From Pseudolabrys sp035718275 (GTDB lineage Bacteria; Pseudomonadota; Alphaproteobacteria; Rhizobiales; Xanthobacteraceae), in assembly GCA_035718275.1 (NCBI GenBank), contig DASTHI010000025.1, positions 124,001-188,000 of the forward strand: a stretch of DNA of 64,000 nucleotides. The letters run 5' to 3'. A program made the position numbers and the translations under genes. The notes beneath the pieces were generated by a model. It saw only the letters and a program-made list of their open reading frames with translations, did no database searches and was not told the origin of the DNA. Below, piece by piece: positions 10,003 to 19,317 of this stretch. Each line of letters starts with the position of its first letter. The first letter of the stretch is position 1.

Positions 10003-10953
10003 ATGACTGTCGTTCTCGACCTGTCGAACGATCCGCGCCCGCGCCATCCGGAGAGGGTGCACAAGCCTGATTCGCAAATCCTCAAAAAACCGCACTGGAT
10101 CCGCGTCAAGGCGCCAGTGTCGCCGGGATTTTTTGCAACGCAGAAAATCGTTCGCGAGAACGGGTTGCACACGGTCTGCGAAGAGGCCGGCTGTCCCAAT
10201 ATCGGCGAATGCTGGGACAAAAAGCACGCGACGTTCATGATCATGGGCGATACCTGCACGCGCGCATGCGCGTTCTGCAACGTGAAAACTGGACTGCCGA
10301 AGCCGCTCGATGTGGAGGAGCCAGGTTCAGTCGCTGAAGCGACCGCAAGACTGGGACTTGCCCACGTCGTCGTCACATCCGTCGACCGGGATGACTTGCC
10401 AGATGGAGGTGCAGCCCATTTCGCAGCTACGATCCGTGCGATCCGCGAGCGCTGCTCGCACACTACTATTGAGGTTCTCGCGCCGGACTTTTTGCGCAAG
10501 GAGGGCGCGATCGATCTCGTGGTTGAAGCCAAGCCCGATGTTTTCAACCACAACCTCGAGACCGTGCCGTCGCTCTATTTGACCGTGCGGCCGGGGGCTC
10601 GGTATTTCCACTCGCTGCGCATCCTTCAGCGGGTCAAGGAGCTTGATGCCGGCATGTTTACAAAATCAGGTATCATGCTTGGCCTCGGCGAGAATCGAAA
10701 CGAAGTACTTCAGGTCATGGACGATCTGCGCTCCGCGCGTGTGGATTTCCTGACGATCGGCCAGTACCTGCAGCCTACGCGCAAGCATCACGGAATCAGT
10801 CGCTTCGTGCCTCCCGAAGAGTTTCAGGCACTTGAGACGATCGCGTATGCAAAGGGCTTTCTGATGGTGGCGTCTTCGCCGTTGACGCGGTCCTCGCACC
10901 ATGCCGGCGAGGATTTTGCTCGGCTCAAGGCCGCGCGTGCGGGCGCGGCTTGA
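10003..10953 (+). CDS. lipA: Lipoyl synthase (radical SAM)
   Basis: Inserts two sulfur atoms into the octanoyl chain on lipoyl domains, so it serves the PDH complex encoded just upstream. The 316 residues carry both iron-sulfur sites: the auxiliary cluster cysteines at 59, 64 and 70 (CEEAGCPNIGEC) and the radical SAM cysteines at 85, 89 and 92 (CTRACAFC). The C-terminal serine ligand region (SSPLTRSSHHAGEDF) is present. Next is a START-domain gene starting 8 bases after the stop, suggesting one transcript. Confidence 0.97.
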   Translation: MTVVLDLSNDPRPRHPERVHKPDSQILKKPHWIRVKAPVSPGFFATQKIVRENGLHTVCEEAGCPNIGECWDKKHATFMIMGDTCTRACAFCNVKTGLPKPLDVEEPGSVAEATARLGLAHVVVTSVDRDDLPDGGAAHFAATIRAIRERCSHTTIEVLAPDFLRKEGAIDLVVEAKPDVFNHNLETVPSLYLTVRPGARYFHSLRILQRVKELDAGMFTKSGIMLGLGENRNEVLQVMDDLRSARVDFLTIGQYLQPTRKHHGISRFVPPEEFQALETIAYAKGFLMVASSPLTRSSHHAGEDFARLKAARAGAA

Positions 10954-10961
10954 GTTGATTG

Positions 10962-11423
10962 ATGCCGCGGTTTTCTACCAAGCGCCGCGTACGCCATGCC
11001 GCTTTGCAGATGTTTGAGCTTGTATCGGATGTCGAGAAATATCCGGAATTCGTGCCGTTGTGCAGCGACTTGAAAGTGAGGAGCCGCAGTAAGAACGAGA
11101 ATGGCCACACTGTTCTGGTCGCCGATATGACTATTGCTTACAAGATCATCCGCGAAACCTTCACGAGCCGCGTCACTTTGGATAGGGAGAACCTCAGGAT
11201 TTTCGTCGAGTACCTCAACGGCCCGTTCAAGCGTATGCAGAATCGTTGGACATTTAGTCCGATCGATGACCGCGTCTGCGATATCGAGTTCTTCATCGAA
11301 TATGAGTTCCGAAGCCGCACGCTGGCTGTTCTCATGGGCGCCATGTTTGATACGGCTTTCCGACGTTTTGCAGCGGCGTTTGAGCAACGCGCGAACGCAA
11401 TCTACGGACGAAGTCCGGCCTGA
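10962..11423 (+). CDS. COQ10/RatA-like START-domain protein (ubiquinone-binding family)
   Basis: A 153-residue protein of the polyketide cyclase/START superfamily: MFELVSDVEKYPEFVPLCSD near the N-terminus, GPFKRMQNRWTF in the middle and EYEFRSRTLAVLMGAMFDTA near the end. E. coli RatA was named as a toxin blocking ribosome subunit joining, but the eukaryotic and alphaproteobacterial members are best known as coenzyme Q chaperones (COQ10). With no antitoxin partner and lipA upstream, the coenzyme Q role is the better inference. Start ATG 10962 is preferred over the TTG three bases upstream. Confidence 0.85.
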   Translation: MPRFSTKRRVRHAALQMFELVSDVEKYPEFVPLCSDLKVRSRSKNENGHTVLVADMTIAYKIIRETFTSRVTLDRENLRIFVEYLNGPFKRMQNRWTFSPIDDRVCDIEFFIEYEFRSRTLAVLMGAMFDTAFRRFAAAFEQRANAIYGRSPA

Positions 11424-11451
11424 CGCTTTCACACACTCAGGCGTGCAGCAA

Positions 11452-11976
11452 TTAGCTCTTTCCAGCGGGCGGTTCCGGCTCTTCCTTTTCGGCAAGCTCG
11501 CGCACCATGGCGAGCGCCTGGAGGACGGAATGATGACGGACCTCAGCGCGACCGATATTCCCGAACTTACGGTCATGTGCGATGACGCGGCCACTTCGGG
11601 ATGCAGCACAAAAATACACTAGGCCTATCGGCTTGCCAGGCACCGCGCCAGTTGGGCCGGCAATGCCGGTAATTGATACGGCCAGATCGACCGAGGCATG
11701 TGCGAGCGCTCCTTTCGCCATCTCCTCGGCACATTCGGTGCTCACGGCGCCATACACGTCAATTGTTGAGGGCGTCACGCCCAGCATCTGCTGCTTGGCC
11801 GCGTTGGTGTAGGTGACGAAACCTCGATCAAAAACTGCGGAAGAGCCAGGAATTTCGGTGATGGTAGCGGCAAGCAAGCCGCCTGTGCAGGATTCGGCGG
11901 TCGCAAGCGTCAATTGCTTCTTCATGCAGATATCCAGAACTGCTTTTGCGCTCTGTATGGCATCCTGGTCAGGCAT
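11452..11976 (-). CDS. pncC: CinA C-terminal-domain protein (nicotinamide-nucleotide amidohydrolase type)
   Basis: A 174-residue stand-alone CinA C-terminal domain, the type that deamidates nicotinamide mononucleotide to nicotinic acid mononucleotide. Seen are TLATAESCTGGLLAATIT near residue 22, GSSAVFDRGFVTYTN, YGAVSTECAEEMA and SITGIAGPTGAVPGKPIGLVYF. The ATG at 11976 lies one base after the ispDF stop; the frame is open further upstream but would overlap ispDF by about 35 bases. It is therefore likely co-transcribed with ispDF, and it is convergent with the START-domain gene. Confidence 0.9.
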   Translation of the reverse strand: MPDQDAIQSAKAVLDICMKKQLTLATAESCTGGLLAATITEIPGSSAVFDRGFVTYTNAAKQQMLGVTPSTIDVYGAVSTECAEEMAKGALAHASVDLAVSITGIAGPTGAVPGKPIGLVYFCAASRSGRVIAHDRKFGNIGRAEVRHHSVLQALAMVRELAEKEEPEPPAGKS

Positions 11977-11977
11977 G

Positions 11978-13144
11978 TCAGTCCCAGGGCAAACGAATCG
12001 TTGCTGTGGCATAGGCGGCGATGCCTTCGCCGCGGCCCGTGAAACCGAGCTTCTCGCTTGTGGTAGCCTTTACGCCCACGCGGTCGGTTCCTATTCCGGC
12101 AATCTTGGCGATGTTTGAGCGGATGGCATCGCGGTGCTCGCCGATCCGCGGGGCCTCGCATACGATGGTGAGATCGAGATGGGCGATACGGCCGCCCCGT
12201 GCTCGAACACGGTCGACTGCGAAGCGCAAGAAGCGGTCTGATGACGCTCCACGCCATTGCGGATCGCTCGGCGGGAAATGCGCTCCGATATCTCCTTCCG
12301 CCAGCGCACCGAGAAGCGCGTCGGTGAGCGCGTGAAGAGCGACATCTGCGTCGGAGTGGCCGGTGAGGGCGCGCGTGTGCGGAATGCGGATTCCGCCGAT
12401 GGTCACGTGATCCCCCGGGCCGAAGGCATGCACGTCCAATCCCGAGCCGGTGCGAACATCGGCCAGGGTGGCGCTATGCGTTACCGCGGCGCGCTGGAAG
12501 TCATCCGCGGTCGTGATTTTCATGTTGCCATGCTCTCCGGCAAATACGGTAACCTTCATGCTCGCCCATTCGGCCAAGGCGGCGTCATCCGTAAAATCAT
12601 TGTGACCCTCGGCAGCAGCGCGCCGATGCGCTTCGATGAGCCGCAAGAATGCGAATGCCTGGGGTGTCTGGACGAGGCGCAAATTGCCCCGATCGATCGT
12701 CTCCTCAACGATATCGCCTTTGACCCGCTTGACTGTATCGGCGACCGGCAGGACAGGGATCGCCGCCCCGGTCCGCTCGGCCGCATCTATCGCGCGCGCG
12801 ATGATGCCAGCGCTGACAAAGGGCCGGGCGGCATCGTGGACCAGGACGATCTCCGGGCTGAAATCGACCAGTGCCTCCAGACCCGCATGCACTGAAGCCT
12901 GTCGTGTGCTTCCGCCGAACGCGGGAGGCAGGATGTCCATGCCGGCCGTGATCTCCTGAACCAGTGGAAGATCGTGGGCGCGGATGACAGGCTGCACTGC
13001 ATCAATTTTCGGGTGCGAGAGAAAGCTCAGCAGCGTGCGCTGGAGCATCGGTGCGCCACCCACCTCCCGGTACTGCTTCGGCACGTCCCCGCCCGCGCGC
13101 ACGCCTTTGCCGGCGCCCACAATCACTGCCGCCACTTGGATCAT
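11978..13144 (-). CDS. ispDF: Bifunctional IspD/IspF (MEP-pathway cytidylyltransferase and cyclodiphosphate synthase)
   Basis: A 388-residue fusion. The N-terminal part (to about 225) is IspD, making CDP-methylerythritol: VIVGAGKGVRAGGDVPKQY, VHDAARPFVS, TPQAF. The C-terminal part (about 228-388) is IspF, making the cyclodiphosphate: GSGLDVHAF with metal ligands Asp-x-His, TGHSDADVALHALTDALLGA, and KATTSEKLGFTGRGEGIAA. The fusion is common in alphaproteobacteria and bypasses a separate IspE contact. The promoter must lie in the 165 bases shared with divergent dusB. Confidence 0.96.
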   Translation of the reverse strand: MIQVAAVIVGAGKGVRAGGDVPKQYREVGGAPMLQRTLLSFLSHPKIDAVQPVIRAHDLPLVQEITAGMDILPPAFGGSTRQASVHAGLEALVDFSPEIVLVHDAARPFVSAGIIARAIDAAERTGAAIPVLPVADTVKRVKGDIVEETIDRGNLRLVQTPQAFAFLRLIEAHRRAAAEGHNDFTDDAALAEWASMKVTVFAGEHGNMKITTADDFQRAAVTHSATLADVRTGSGLDVHAFGPGDHVTIGGIRIPHTRALTGHSDADVALHALTDALLGALAEGDIGAHFPPSDPQWRGASSDRFLRFAVDRVRARGGRIAHLDLTIVCEAPRIGEHRDAIRSNIAKIAGIGTDRVGVKATTSEKLGFTGRGEGIAAYATATIRLPWD

Positions 13145-13308
13145 TACGACTCCTCAAGCGCCTGCGTGTAGCGCGTTATTGCGGTTTGGAAAAACCGCTT
13201 CTTGCACCGGGTCTCCTTTTGCACCGCAGCAGTTGCACCGGCGTCTCGAAATGGCTAAACTATGGGCACTATAATAGTTAGCCTAATTCATAGGCAGCAG
13301 CTTTGACC
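13145..13308. promoter_or_regulatory. Divergent ispDF/dusB promoter region with hairpin and TATAAT box
   Basis: The gap between the divergent ispDF and dusB genes holds a perfect inverted repeat at 13181-13198 (GCGGTTT, loop GGAA, AAACCGC) and a perfect TATAAT at 13270-13275, 34 bases before the dusB ATG. No good -35 hexamer is found at the right spacing, so the promoter call is only suggestive. The hairpin lies in the leader of ispDF and could be an operator or mRNA structure. Confidence 0.35.
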
Positions 13309-14337
13309 ATGCCGCGTCCCACTCTAAGGTCGCCATTGTCGGCCGGACCACTTCGGGTCCCGAACCGGGTATTTCTGGCGCCAATGTCGGGCATCACCGA
13401 TGCTCCATTTCGGCGGCTGGCCGAGCGGTTGGGCGCGGGCCTTGTCATCTCCGAGATGACAGCATGTGCTGGCCTTGCAAAACGAGAGCGCGAAGCGCTT
13501 GTCCGCAGCGATGGAATGGGTGTTGCCATTCATGTCGTCCAGCTTGCGGGTTGTGAAGCAAGGTGGATGAGCGAGGGGGCGCGGATTGCAGAGGCGCAAG
13601 GAGCCGACATCATTGACATCAATATGGGATGTCCCGCCAAGCAGGTGACTAACGGGGCCGCCGGCTCGGCGCTCATGCGCGATGTCGATCATGCTATCCG
13701 CCTGATCGAGTCGACCGTCTCTTCGGTGCGCATTCCGGTCACATTGAAAATGCGACTCGGTTGGGACGATCTCAATCTGAACGCGCCGGAGCTCGCGCGG
13801 CGCGCGGAAGCAGTTGGGATCCAGCTGGTCACGGTGCACGGGCGAACCCGCTGTCAATTTTACAATGGACGCGCAGACTGGGCGGCCGTGCGCGCCGTGA
13901 AGCAGGCGGTCTCGATACCCGTGGTGGTCAATGGAGACATTCGCTCGCGCGCCGATGCGCTTGCCGCCCTGCAAGAGTCCGGCGCCGATGCGGTGATGGT
14001 CGGGCGGGCCGTGAGGGGGCGCCCATGGCTTCCGGGACAGATCGCACGGCAGATTGATACCGGGTCGAATGAGGAGGCGCCGCCGCTCGCTCTGCAGTTC
14101 AGACTGATCGATCAACTGTACGAGGAAATCCTGCATCATCATGGAGTTCCGATCGGGCGTCGTCACGCTCGGAAGCATCTGGGCTGGGCACTCGAATGCG
14201 CAGCGGCCAGCGCAGGGATTTCGTTAGATCTCCTTGCCCAGCATCGCAATCGTGTCCTGACAACCGAGGAGCCGGCGAGCGTGCGTAGATTGCTCGCCGA
14301 AGCCTATGATGATTTCGCCTGGAGAGCTGCGGCATGA
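13309..14337 (+). CDS. dusB: tRNA-dihydrouridine synthase DusB
   Basis: FMN enzyme that reduces uridine to dihydrouridine in the tRNA D-loop. The 342-residue protein has the family N-terminus LAPMSGITDAPFRRLAERLG, the active-site cysteine in DINMGCPAKQVTNGAAGSAL, the RNA/FMN stretch VTVHGRTRCQFYNGRADW, VVNGDIRSRADALAAL, and GADAVMVGRAVRGRPWL. It overlaps ntrB by four bases (ATGA), so it is the first gene of the nitrogen-regulation operon, an arrangement known from enterobacterial dusB-fis and from rhizobial nifR3-ntrBC. Confidence 0.95.
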   Translation: MPRPTLRSPLSAGPLRVPNRVFLAPMSGITDAPFRRLAERLGAGLVISEMTACAGLAKREREALVRSDGMGVAIHVVQLAGCEARWMSEGARIAEAQGADIIDINMGCPAKQVTNGAAGSALMRDVDHAIRLIESTVSSVRIPVTLKMRLGWDDLNLNAPELARRAEAVGIQLVTVHGRTRCQFYNGRADWAAVRAVKQAVSIPVVVNGDIRSRADALAALQESGADAVMVGRAVRGRPWLPGQIARQIDTGSNEEAPPLALQFRLIDQLYEEILHHHGVPIGRRHARKHLGWALECAAASAGISLDLLAQHRNRVLTTEEPASVRRLLAEAYDDFAWRAAA

Positions 14338-15482
14338 ACCGCTCTCAGGCACTCTCGGCAGTCAGCAATTCGCCCTCGGATGCGATCCTGCATGCACTTC
14401 CGCATCCCGTGGTCATGATATCGCCTGACGGCCGGATTGAGGACGCCAATGCCGCGGCGGAGCAGTTTTTCGAAGCATCCAGGATCATGCTCCGTCGCCA
14501 TCTTATCCGTGACCTGGTGCCGTTCGGTTCGCCCTTGCTCAGCCTCATAGACCAGGTGCGCAGCCGCGGCGCCGCCGTCAATGAATACAAGGTCGATCTC
14601 GCAACTCCTCGCAATCCAGGTGAGCGTCTGGTCGATCTTCATGTGGCGCCGCTGCCGGAATATCCAGAACACGTCGTGGTCATGCTTCAGGAGCGTACGA
14701 TAGCCGACAAGATGGATCGTCAATTGACCCACCGCGGCGCCGCTCGCTCGGTCATCGCGCTTGCAGCCATGCTTGCCCACGAGATCAAGAATCCGCTTTC
14801 CGGAATTCGCGGAGCAGCGCAATTGCTTGAACAGTCCGCCGGAGACGAAGATCGGCCGCTCACCAAACTGATTTGCGAGGAGACTGATCGCATCGTCAAA
14901 CTGGTGGACCGCATGGAAGTGTTTGCCGATGAGAGGCCCCGCGATCGCGCGCCGGTCAACATTCACGTGGTCCTCGATCATGTGAAGAAATTGGCCGAGA
15001 CCGGGTTCGGGCGTCAGCTTAAATTCGTTGCGGACTACGATCCGTCGCTGCCTCCTATTCTCGGTAATCGTGACCAGTTGGTGCAGGTGTTCTTGAATCT
15101 CGTCAAGAATGCCGCCGAAGCCATCGGAGAGGGTCATACGGACGGAGAGATTCAGCTCACAACGGCCTTTCGACCGGGTGTGCGCTTGTCCGCGCCAGGT
15201 AGCAGGGCGCGCGTCTCGTTGCCGCTGGAAATTTGCGTGAAGGACAACGGACCCGGCGTGCCGGATGATTTGCTGCCGCATCTGTTCGATCCTTTCGTGA
15301 CTACCAAACAGAGCGGGAGCGGACTCGGGCTCGCGCTGGTCGCCAAGATCGTTGGTGACCACGGCGGGATTATCGAATGCGAGTCGCAGCCAAGGCGAAC
15401 AACTTTTCGCATACTCATGCCCATCTATGACGGTGGCGGCAAGATCGCAGAATCACCGTCTGTAGCAAACTCAGCGGGATAA
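14334..15482 (+). CDS. ntrB: Nitrogen regulation sensor histidine kinase NtrB
   Basis: A 382-residue cytoplasmic sensor with no membrane segment. An N-terminal PAS-like domain (about 15-125; HPVVMISPDGRIEDANAAA) precedes the dimerisation/phosphoacceptor domain with His149 in LAHEIKNPLSGIRGAAQLL, then the ATPase domain with the N box NLVKNAAEAIGEG, G1 VKDNGPGVPDDLL and G2 TTKQSGSGLGLALVAKI. In the known system PII protein tunes it and it phosphorylates NtrC. It overlaps dusB by four bases and lies three bases before ntrC. Confidence 0.95.
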   Translation: MNRSQALSAVSNSPSDAILHALPHPVVMISPDGRIEDANAAAEQFFEASRIMLRRHLIRDLVPFGSPLLSLIDQVRSRGAAVNEYKVDLATPRNPGERLVDLHVAPLPEYPEHVVVMLQERTIADKMDRQLTHRGAARSVIALAAMLAHEIKNPLSGIRGAAQLLEQSAGDEDRPLTKLICEETDRIVKLVDRMEVFADERPRDRAPVNIHVVLDHVKKLAETGFGRQLKFVADYDPSLPPILGNRDQLVQVFLNLVKNAAEAIGEGHTDGEIQLTTAFRPGVRLSAPGSRARVSLPLEICVKDNGPGVPDDLLPHLFDPFVTTKQSGSGLGLALVAKIVGDHGGIIECESQPRRTTFRILMPIYDGGGKIAESPSVANSAG

Positions 15483-15485
15483 CGT

Positions 15486-16928
15486 ATGCCGACCGGAAGC
15501 ATATTGATTGCTGATGACGATGCCGCAATCCGCACCGTTTTGAATCAGGCCTTGTTGCGGGCCGGTTATGAAGTCCGTTCAACCGGAAATGCGGCCACGC
15601 TCTGGCGCTGGGTCAGTCAGGGTGAAGGTGACCTTGTGATCACGGATGTCTTGATGCCGGACGAGAACGCCTTCGATCTGATCCCGAGAATAAAGAAGCT
15701 TCGGCCCGACCTGCCGATAGTGGTGATGAGCGCTCAGAATACATTCATGACGGCGATACGCGCTTCCGAGCGCGGCGCGTATGATTACCTGCCGAAGCCT
15801 TTCGATCTCAAGGAGCTCATCGCCATTGTCGGGCGCGCGCTGTCGCAGCCGAAAGAGCCCCGTGCATCGGCCGGCAAGCACGACGATCTGGAAAGCATTC
15901 CACTCGTTGGCCGGTCCGCGGCGATGCAGGAAATCTATCGCATGCTCGCTCGTCTGATGCAGACCGACCTAACGGTCATGATTTCCGGTGAATCTGGTAC
16001 AGGCAAGGAGCTTGTTGCGCGGGCATTGCACGACTACGGAAAGCGCCGGGCCGGCGCATTTGTCGCGATCAACATGGCCGCAATTCCGCGCGACCTCATC
16101 GAGTCGGAGCTGTTCGGCCATGAGAAGGGAGCCTTTACCGGTGCCAATGTCCGCAGCTCGGGGCGGTTCGAACAGGCGGAAGGCGGCACCTTATTCCTCG
16201 ACGAGATCGGCGACATGCCCATGGAAGCCCAAACACGACTACTGCGGGTGCTTCAGCAGGGCGAGTACACCACGGTCGGTGGGCGTACTCCGATCAAGAG
16301 CGACGTGCGCATCGTCGCGGCGACGAATAAGGACCTGCGGCTTCTCATTCAGCAAGGTCTCTTTCGCGAAGACTTGTTCTTCAGACTCAATGTCGTGCCG
16401 CTGCGGTTGCCGCCCTTGCGTGAGCGTACCGAGGATATTCCAGACCTGATCCGATACTTTTTCCTGCAGGCCCAACGCGACGGACTGCCGGCAAAACAAA
16501 TTGATCAGGCGGGCATTGAGCGCCTTAAACGCCATCGCTGGCCCGGAAACGTGCGCGAATTGGAGAACCTCGCGCGGCGGCTTGCAGCGCTTTACCCGCA
16601 GGAGACGATCAATGAGGCAGTCATTGACGCCGAACTGGCCCAACCCAATCTGCCGTCCGGGGCCGCCGCATCGAGCGGCGAGGACACCCTCAGCAGTAGC
16701 GTGGAACGGCATCTCGCCGCCTACTTTGCGGGCTTTGAAGAGGGACTGCCGCCCGCTGGCCTCTATCACCGGGTTTTGCGCGAAATCGAGCATCCCCTTC
16801 TGACGGCCGCGTTGGCCGCGACGCGCGGCAATCAGATACGCGCGGCGGACCTGCTGGGTCTGAACCGCAATACGCTCCGCAAGAAGATTCGAGATCTCGA
16901 CATCCAAGTGTATCGCGGTAGCAACTAA
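15486..16928 (+). CDS. ntrC: Nitrogen regulation response regulator NtrC (sigma-54 activator)
   Basis: A 480-residue enhancer-binding protein. The receiver domain (1-120) has acidic pocket residues DDDAA and phosphoacceptor Asp54 in DLVITDVLMPD. The AAA+ domain (about 140-375) has Walker A GESGTGKE, the sigma-54 contact loop GAFTGA, Walker B GGTLFLDEIGD and the arginine-finger region FFRLNVVPLRLPPLRER. A Fis-type helix-turn-helix closes the protein (LAATRGNQIRAADLLGLNR). It would switch on nitrogen-scavenging genes at sigma-54 promoters when NtrB phosphorylates it. Confidence 0.96.
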   Translation: MPTGSILIADDDAAIRTVLNQALLRAGYEVRSTGNAATLWRWVSQGEGDLVITDVLMPDENAFDLIPRIKKLRPDLPIVVMSAQNTFMTAIRASERGAYDYLPKPFDLKELIAIVGRALSQPKEPRASAGKHDDLESIPLVGRSAAMQEIYRMLARLMQTDLTVMISGESGTGKELVARALHDYGKRRAGAFVAINMAAIPRDLIESELFGHEKGAFTGANVRSSGRFEQAEGGTLFLDEIGDMPMEAQTRLLRVLQQGEYTTVGGRTPIKSDVRIVAATNKDLRLLIQQGLFREDLFFRLNVVPLRLPPLRERTEDIPDLIRYFFLQAQRDGLPAKQIDQAGIERLKRHRWPGNVRELENLARRLAALYPQETINEAVIDAELAQPNLPSGAAASSGEDTLSSSVERHLAAYFAGFEEGLPPAGLYHRVLREIEHPLLTAALAATRGNQIRAADLLGLNRNTLRKKIRDLDIQVYRGSN

Positions 16929-17073
16929 CGGTTCAGTTGCCGGACGCTCCGAACGGCTATCGCGCCCCGGATTTGTCGCAATTCAGCAACATTGTTGTAT
17001 AAAAGCATCACCCGCTAGGGGGTCTAGCCGGGGTAGGGACACGGTCCGTCCCAATTTCCACTGTCGGGGGGTC

Positions 17074-19314
17074 ATGAGCGTCGAACAGGCCACCACCGCT
17101 GAAAACGCGCTTGCTGGCCCTCCCCCGAAGCGAGGGGAAATACGGATTCTGGGGCCTTTGGCCGTTGGTCTGGCTCTGCTCTCGGCCTTCGTCACCTTTA
17201 TCGTTCTTGCCGATCTTACGCCGCTATCGCCAACCCATTACGTGGTGGTGACGCTGCTGCTTGTGAACGCGGCGACTGTCGTGTTCCTGCTGAGCCTTAT
17301 CATTCGGGAGGTTTGGCAGGTGGTGCAGGCGCGCCGGACCGGGCGTGCCGCTGCCAAACTTCATGTGCGGATTGTCGGACTGTTTTCAATCATCGCGGCA
17401 GCGCCCGCGATCATGGTTGCAATCGTCGCGAGCGTCACGCTTGACCGAGGGTTGGACCGACTTTTTTCTACCCGCACCCGTGCGGCGATCGAAAACTCGC
17501 TGATCGTTGCCGAAGCGTATCTGCGCGACCACGCTCAAATTGTGCGCTCCGACATCATGGTGATGGCATTCGACATCGCGCGTATGAAGCCGGTGCTGGA
17601 ACAGGATCCCGACAAGCTTCGGCAGTTTCTGACCTTTCAAGCTTCTGTCCGAGGTCTTGGCACCGCGATCGTGCTTGACAAGGACCTGCGGACCATTGCG
17701 CGCGCGGACATCAATGCCAATCAAACTTTTGCTTTGCCGCCGCGCGATGCCTTACCGCATATCAGCAGCAAGGAACCACAGGTGGTGTTACTGCCGGACA
17801 CGAACTACGTAGCGGCCGTAATAAAGCTCGAGCAGTATGACGACCAGTATCTCTACGTAACAAGATTGCTCGATCCGCGTGTGGTGCCGCAGCTGCAGGC
17901 GACGCGCGCGAGTGTCACCGAATATACAGCGCTCGAGGCGCGGCGACTCGGCGTGCAGGTGGCGTTTGCACTGATGTACACCGTGATCGCCTTGATTGTG
18001 CTTCTTTCCGCCGTTTGGATCGGATTGAATTTTTCCAATCGTCTCGTGGCGCCCATTCGCCGCCTCATCAGTGCAGCCAATGCTGTCTCAACCGGCAACC
18101 TATATGTGCGCGTGCCTGTGCGTCAGTCCGAAGGCGATCTGGCGCATCTTGGCGAGACCTTCAATCGCATGACTCAGGAATTGCGCACGCAACATGACGC
18201 CATCATGCAAGCACGTGACCTCATCGACAGCCGTCGTCGCTTCATGGAAGCAGTACTCGCGGGCGCGAGCGCCGGGGTTATCGGCGTCGACGGGAGCGGG
18301 GCTGTGAGCATTCTCAATCGCTCAGCGGAAAAGCTCATTGGACGGAGCGAAAAAGAGGCGCTCGGAAAACCGCTGGTGGAAGTGCTGCCTGAGCTGTCGG
18401 ATATCATGGTTGCTGCTCAGTCGGGAGCTCGGGCTCAAGATCAGGTGACCATCAACCGCAATGGCCGCGAGCGCAATCTTTCTGTTCGCGTAACAAGCGA
18501 GCAGTCGACTGAGTCCGATCGAGGCTATGTAGTGACACTCGACGATATCACTGAACTCGTCGCCGCACAGCGCACGTCCGCCTGGGCAGATGTGGCGCGT
18601 CGAATAGCACATGAGATTAAAAATCCGCTCACTCCGATACAGCTATCGGCCGAAAGGCTACGGCGTAAATACGGAAAGATGATCGGCGAGGACAAAGGTG
18701 TCTTTGAGCAGTGTACCGACACGATCGTGCGCCAGGTAGATGACATCAGACGCATGGTCGACGAATTCTCGCATTTTGCCCGAATGCCGAAGCCAGTCAT
18801 GGCGGCCGAGGATGTCGCAGACGCGGTACGTCAGACGGCCTTTCTAATGCGCGTTGGCAATTCGGAAATCGACATCAAGACGGAAATTTCCGAAGACCCC
18901 ATGCCCGCGAAATTTGATCGGCGTCTGATTTCGCAGGCGCTGACAAATATCGTCAAGAATGCCGCGGAGGCCATCGGCGCCGTTCCATCGCAGGAAATCG
19001 AGAAGGGAGTGATCCGCGTCTACGCAACGAGAGATGGTTCGGACGTGGTGATTGATGTCGTAGACAACGGCATTGGCTTGCCCAAATCAAACCGCAGTCG
19101 TCTGCTCGAACCATATGTCACAACGCGAGAAAAAGGTACGGGCCTGGGTCTCGCGATCGTGGGGCGTATCATCGAGGAACATGGCGGCAGCATCGAGTTG
19201 CGTGATGCTGCGGAGAGGATTCCGGATCAGCGTGGTGCCTGGGTCCGGGTGAGGTTTTCGGCGGCGGGAAATTCTGACGGCGCCAGTCAGCATAGTCAAA
19301 ACGCAGGTAAGTAG
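17074..19314 (+). CDS. ntrY: Membrane sensor histidine kinase NtrY
   Basis: A 746-residue membrane kinase. The N-terminal region has hydrophobic segments at about 25-45, 52-75 and 90-120, an extracytoplasmic region, and another helix near 300 (ALMYTVIALIVLLSAVWIGL). A HAMP domain follows (FSNRLVAPIRRLISAANAVS), then a PAS domain (GVIGVDGSGAVSILNRSAEK), the phosphoacceptor in IAHEIKNPLTPIQLSAERLR and an ATPase domain (NIVKNAAEAIGAV, GTGLGLAIVGRIIEEHGG). The ATG at 17074 has a GGGGGG ribosome site. NtrYX acts on nitrogen, redox and envelope responses in other alphaproteobacteria. Confidence 0.95.
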   Translation: MSVEQATTAENALAGPPPKRGEIRILGPLAVGLALLSAFVTFIVLADLTPLSPTHYVVVTLLLVNAATVVFLLSLIIREVWQVVQARRTGRAAAKLHVRIVGLFSIIAAAPAIMVAIVASVTLDRGLDRLFSTRTRAAIENSLIVAEAYLRDHAQIVRSDIMVMAFDIARMKPVLEQDPDKLRQFLTFQASVRGLGTAIVLDKDLRTIARADINANQTFALPPRDALPHISSKEPQVVLLPDTNYVAAVIKLEQYDDQYLYVTRLLDPRVVPQLQATRASVTEYTALEARRLGVQVAFALMYTVIALIVLLSAVWIGLNFSNRLVAPIRRLISAANAVSTGNLYVRVPVRQSEGDLAHLGETFNRMTQELRTQHDAIMQARDLIDSRRRFMEAVLAGASAGVIGVDGSGAVSILNRSAEKLIGRSEKEALGKPLVEVLPELSDIMVAAQSGARAQDQVTINRNGRERNLSVRVTSEQSTESDRGYVVTLDDITELVAAQRTSAWADVARRIAHEIKNPLTPIQLSAERLRRKYGKMIGEDKGVFEQCTDTIVRQVDDIRRMVDEFSHFARMPKPVMAAEDVADAVRQTAFLMRVGNSEIDIKTEISEDPMPAKFDRRLISQALTNIVKNAAEAIGAVPSQEIEKGVIRVYATRDGSDVVIDVVDNGIGLPKSNRSRLLEPYVTTREKGTGLGLAIVGRIIEEHGGSIELRDAAERIPDQRGAWVRVRFSAAGNSDGASQHSQNAGK

Positions 19315-19317
19315 GTC

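Noticed and set aside
10962..11423. RatA toxin of a toxin-antitoxin pair
   Set aside because: No antitoxin gene is adjacent; the COQ10-like reading fits better.
13324..14178. 284-codon minus-strand frame
   Set aside because: Antisense to dusB; no domain.
14304..15362. 352-codon minus-strand frame
   Set aside because: Antisense to ntrB; no domain.
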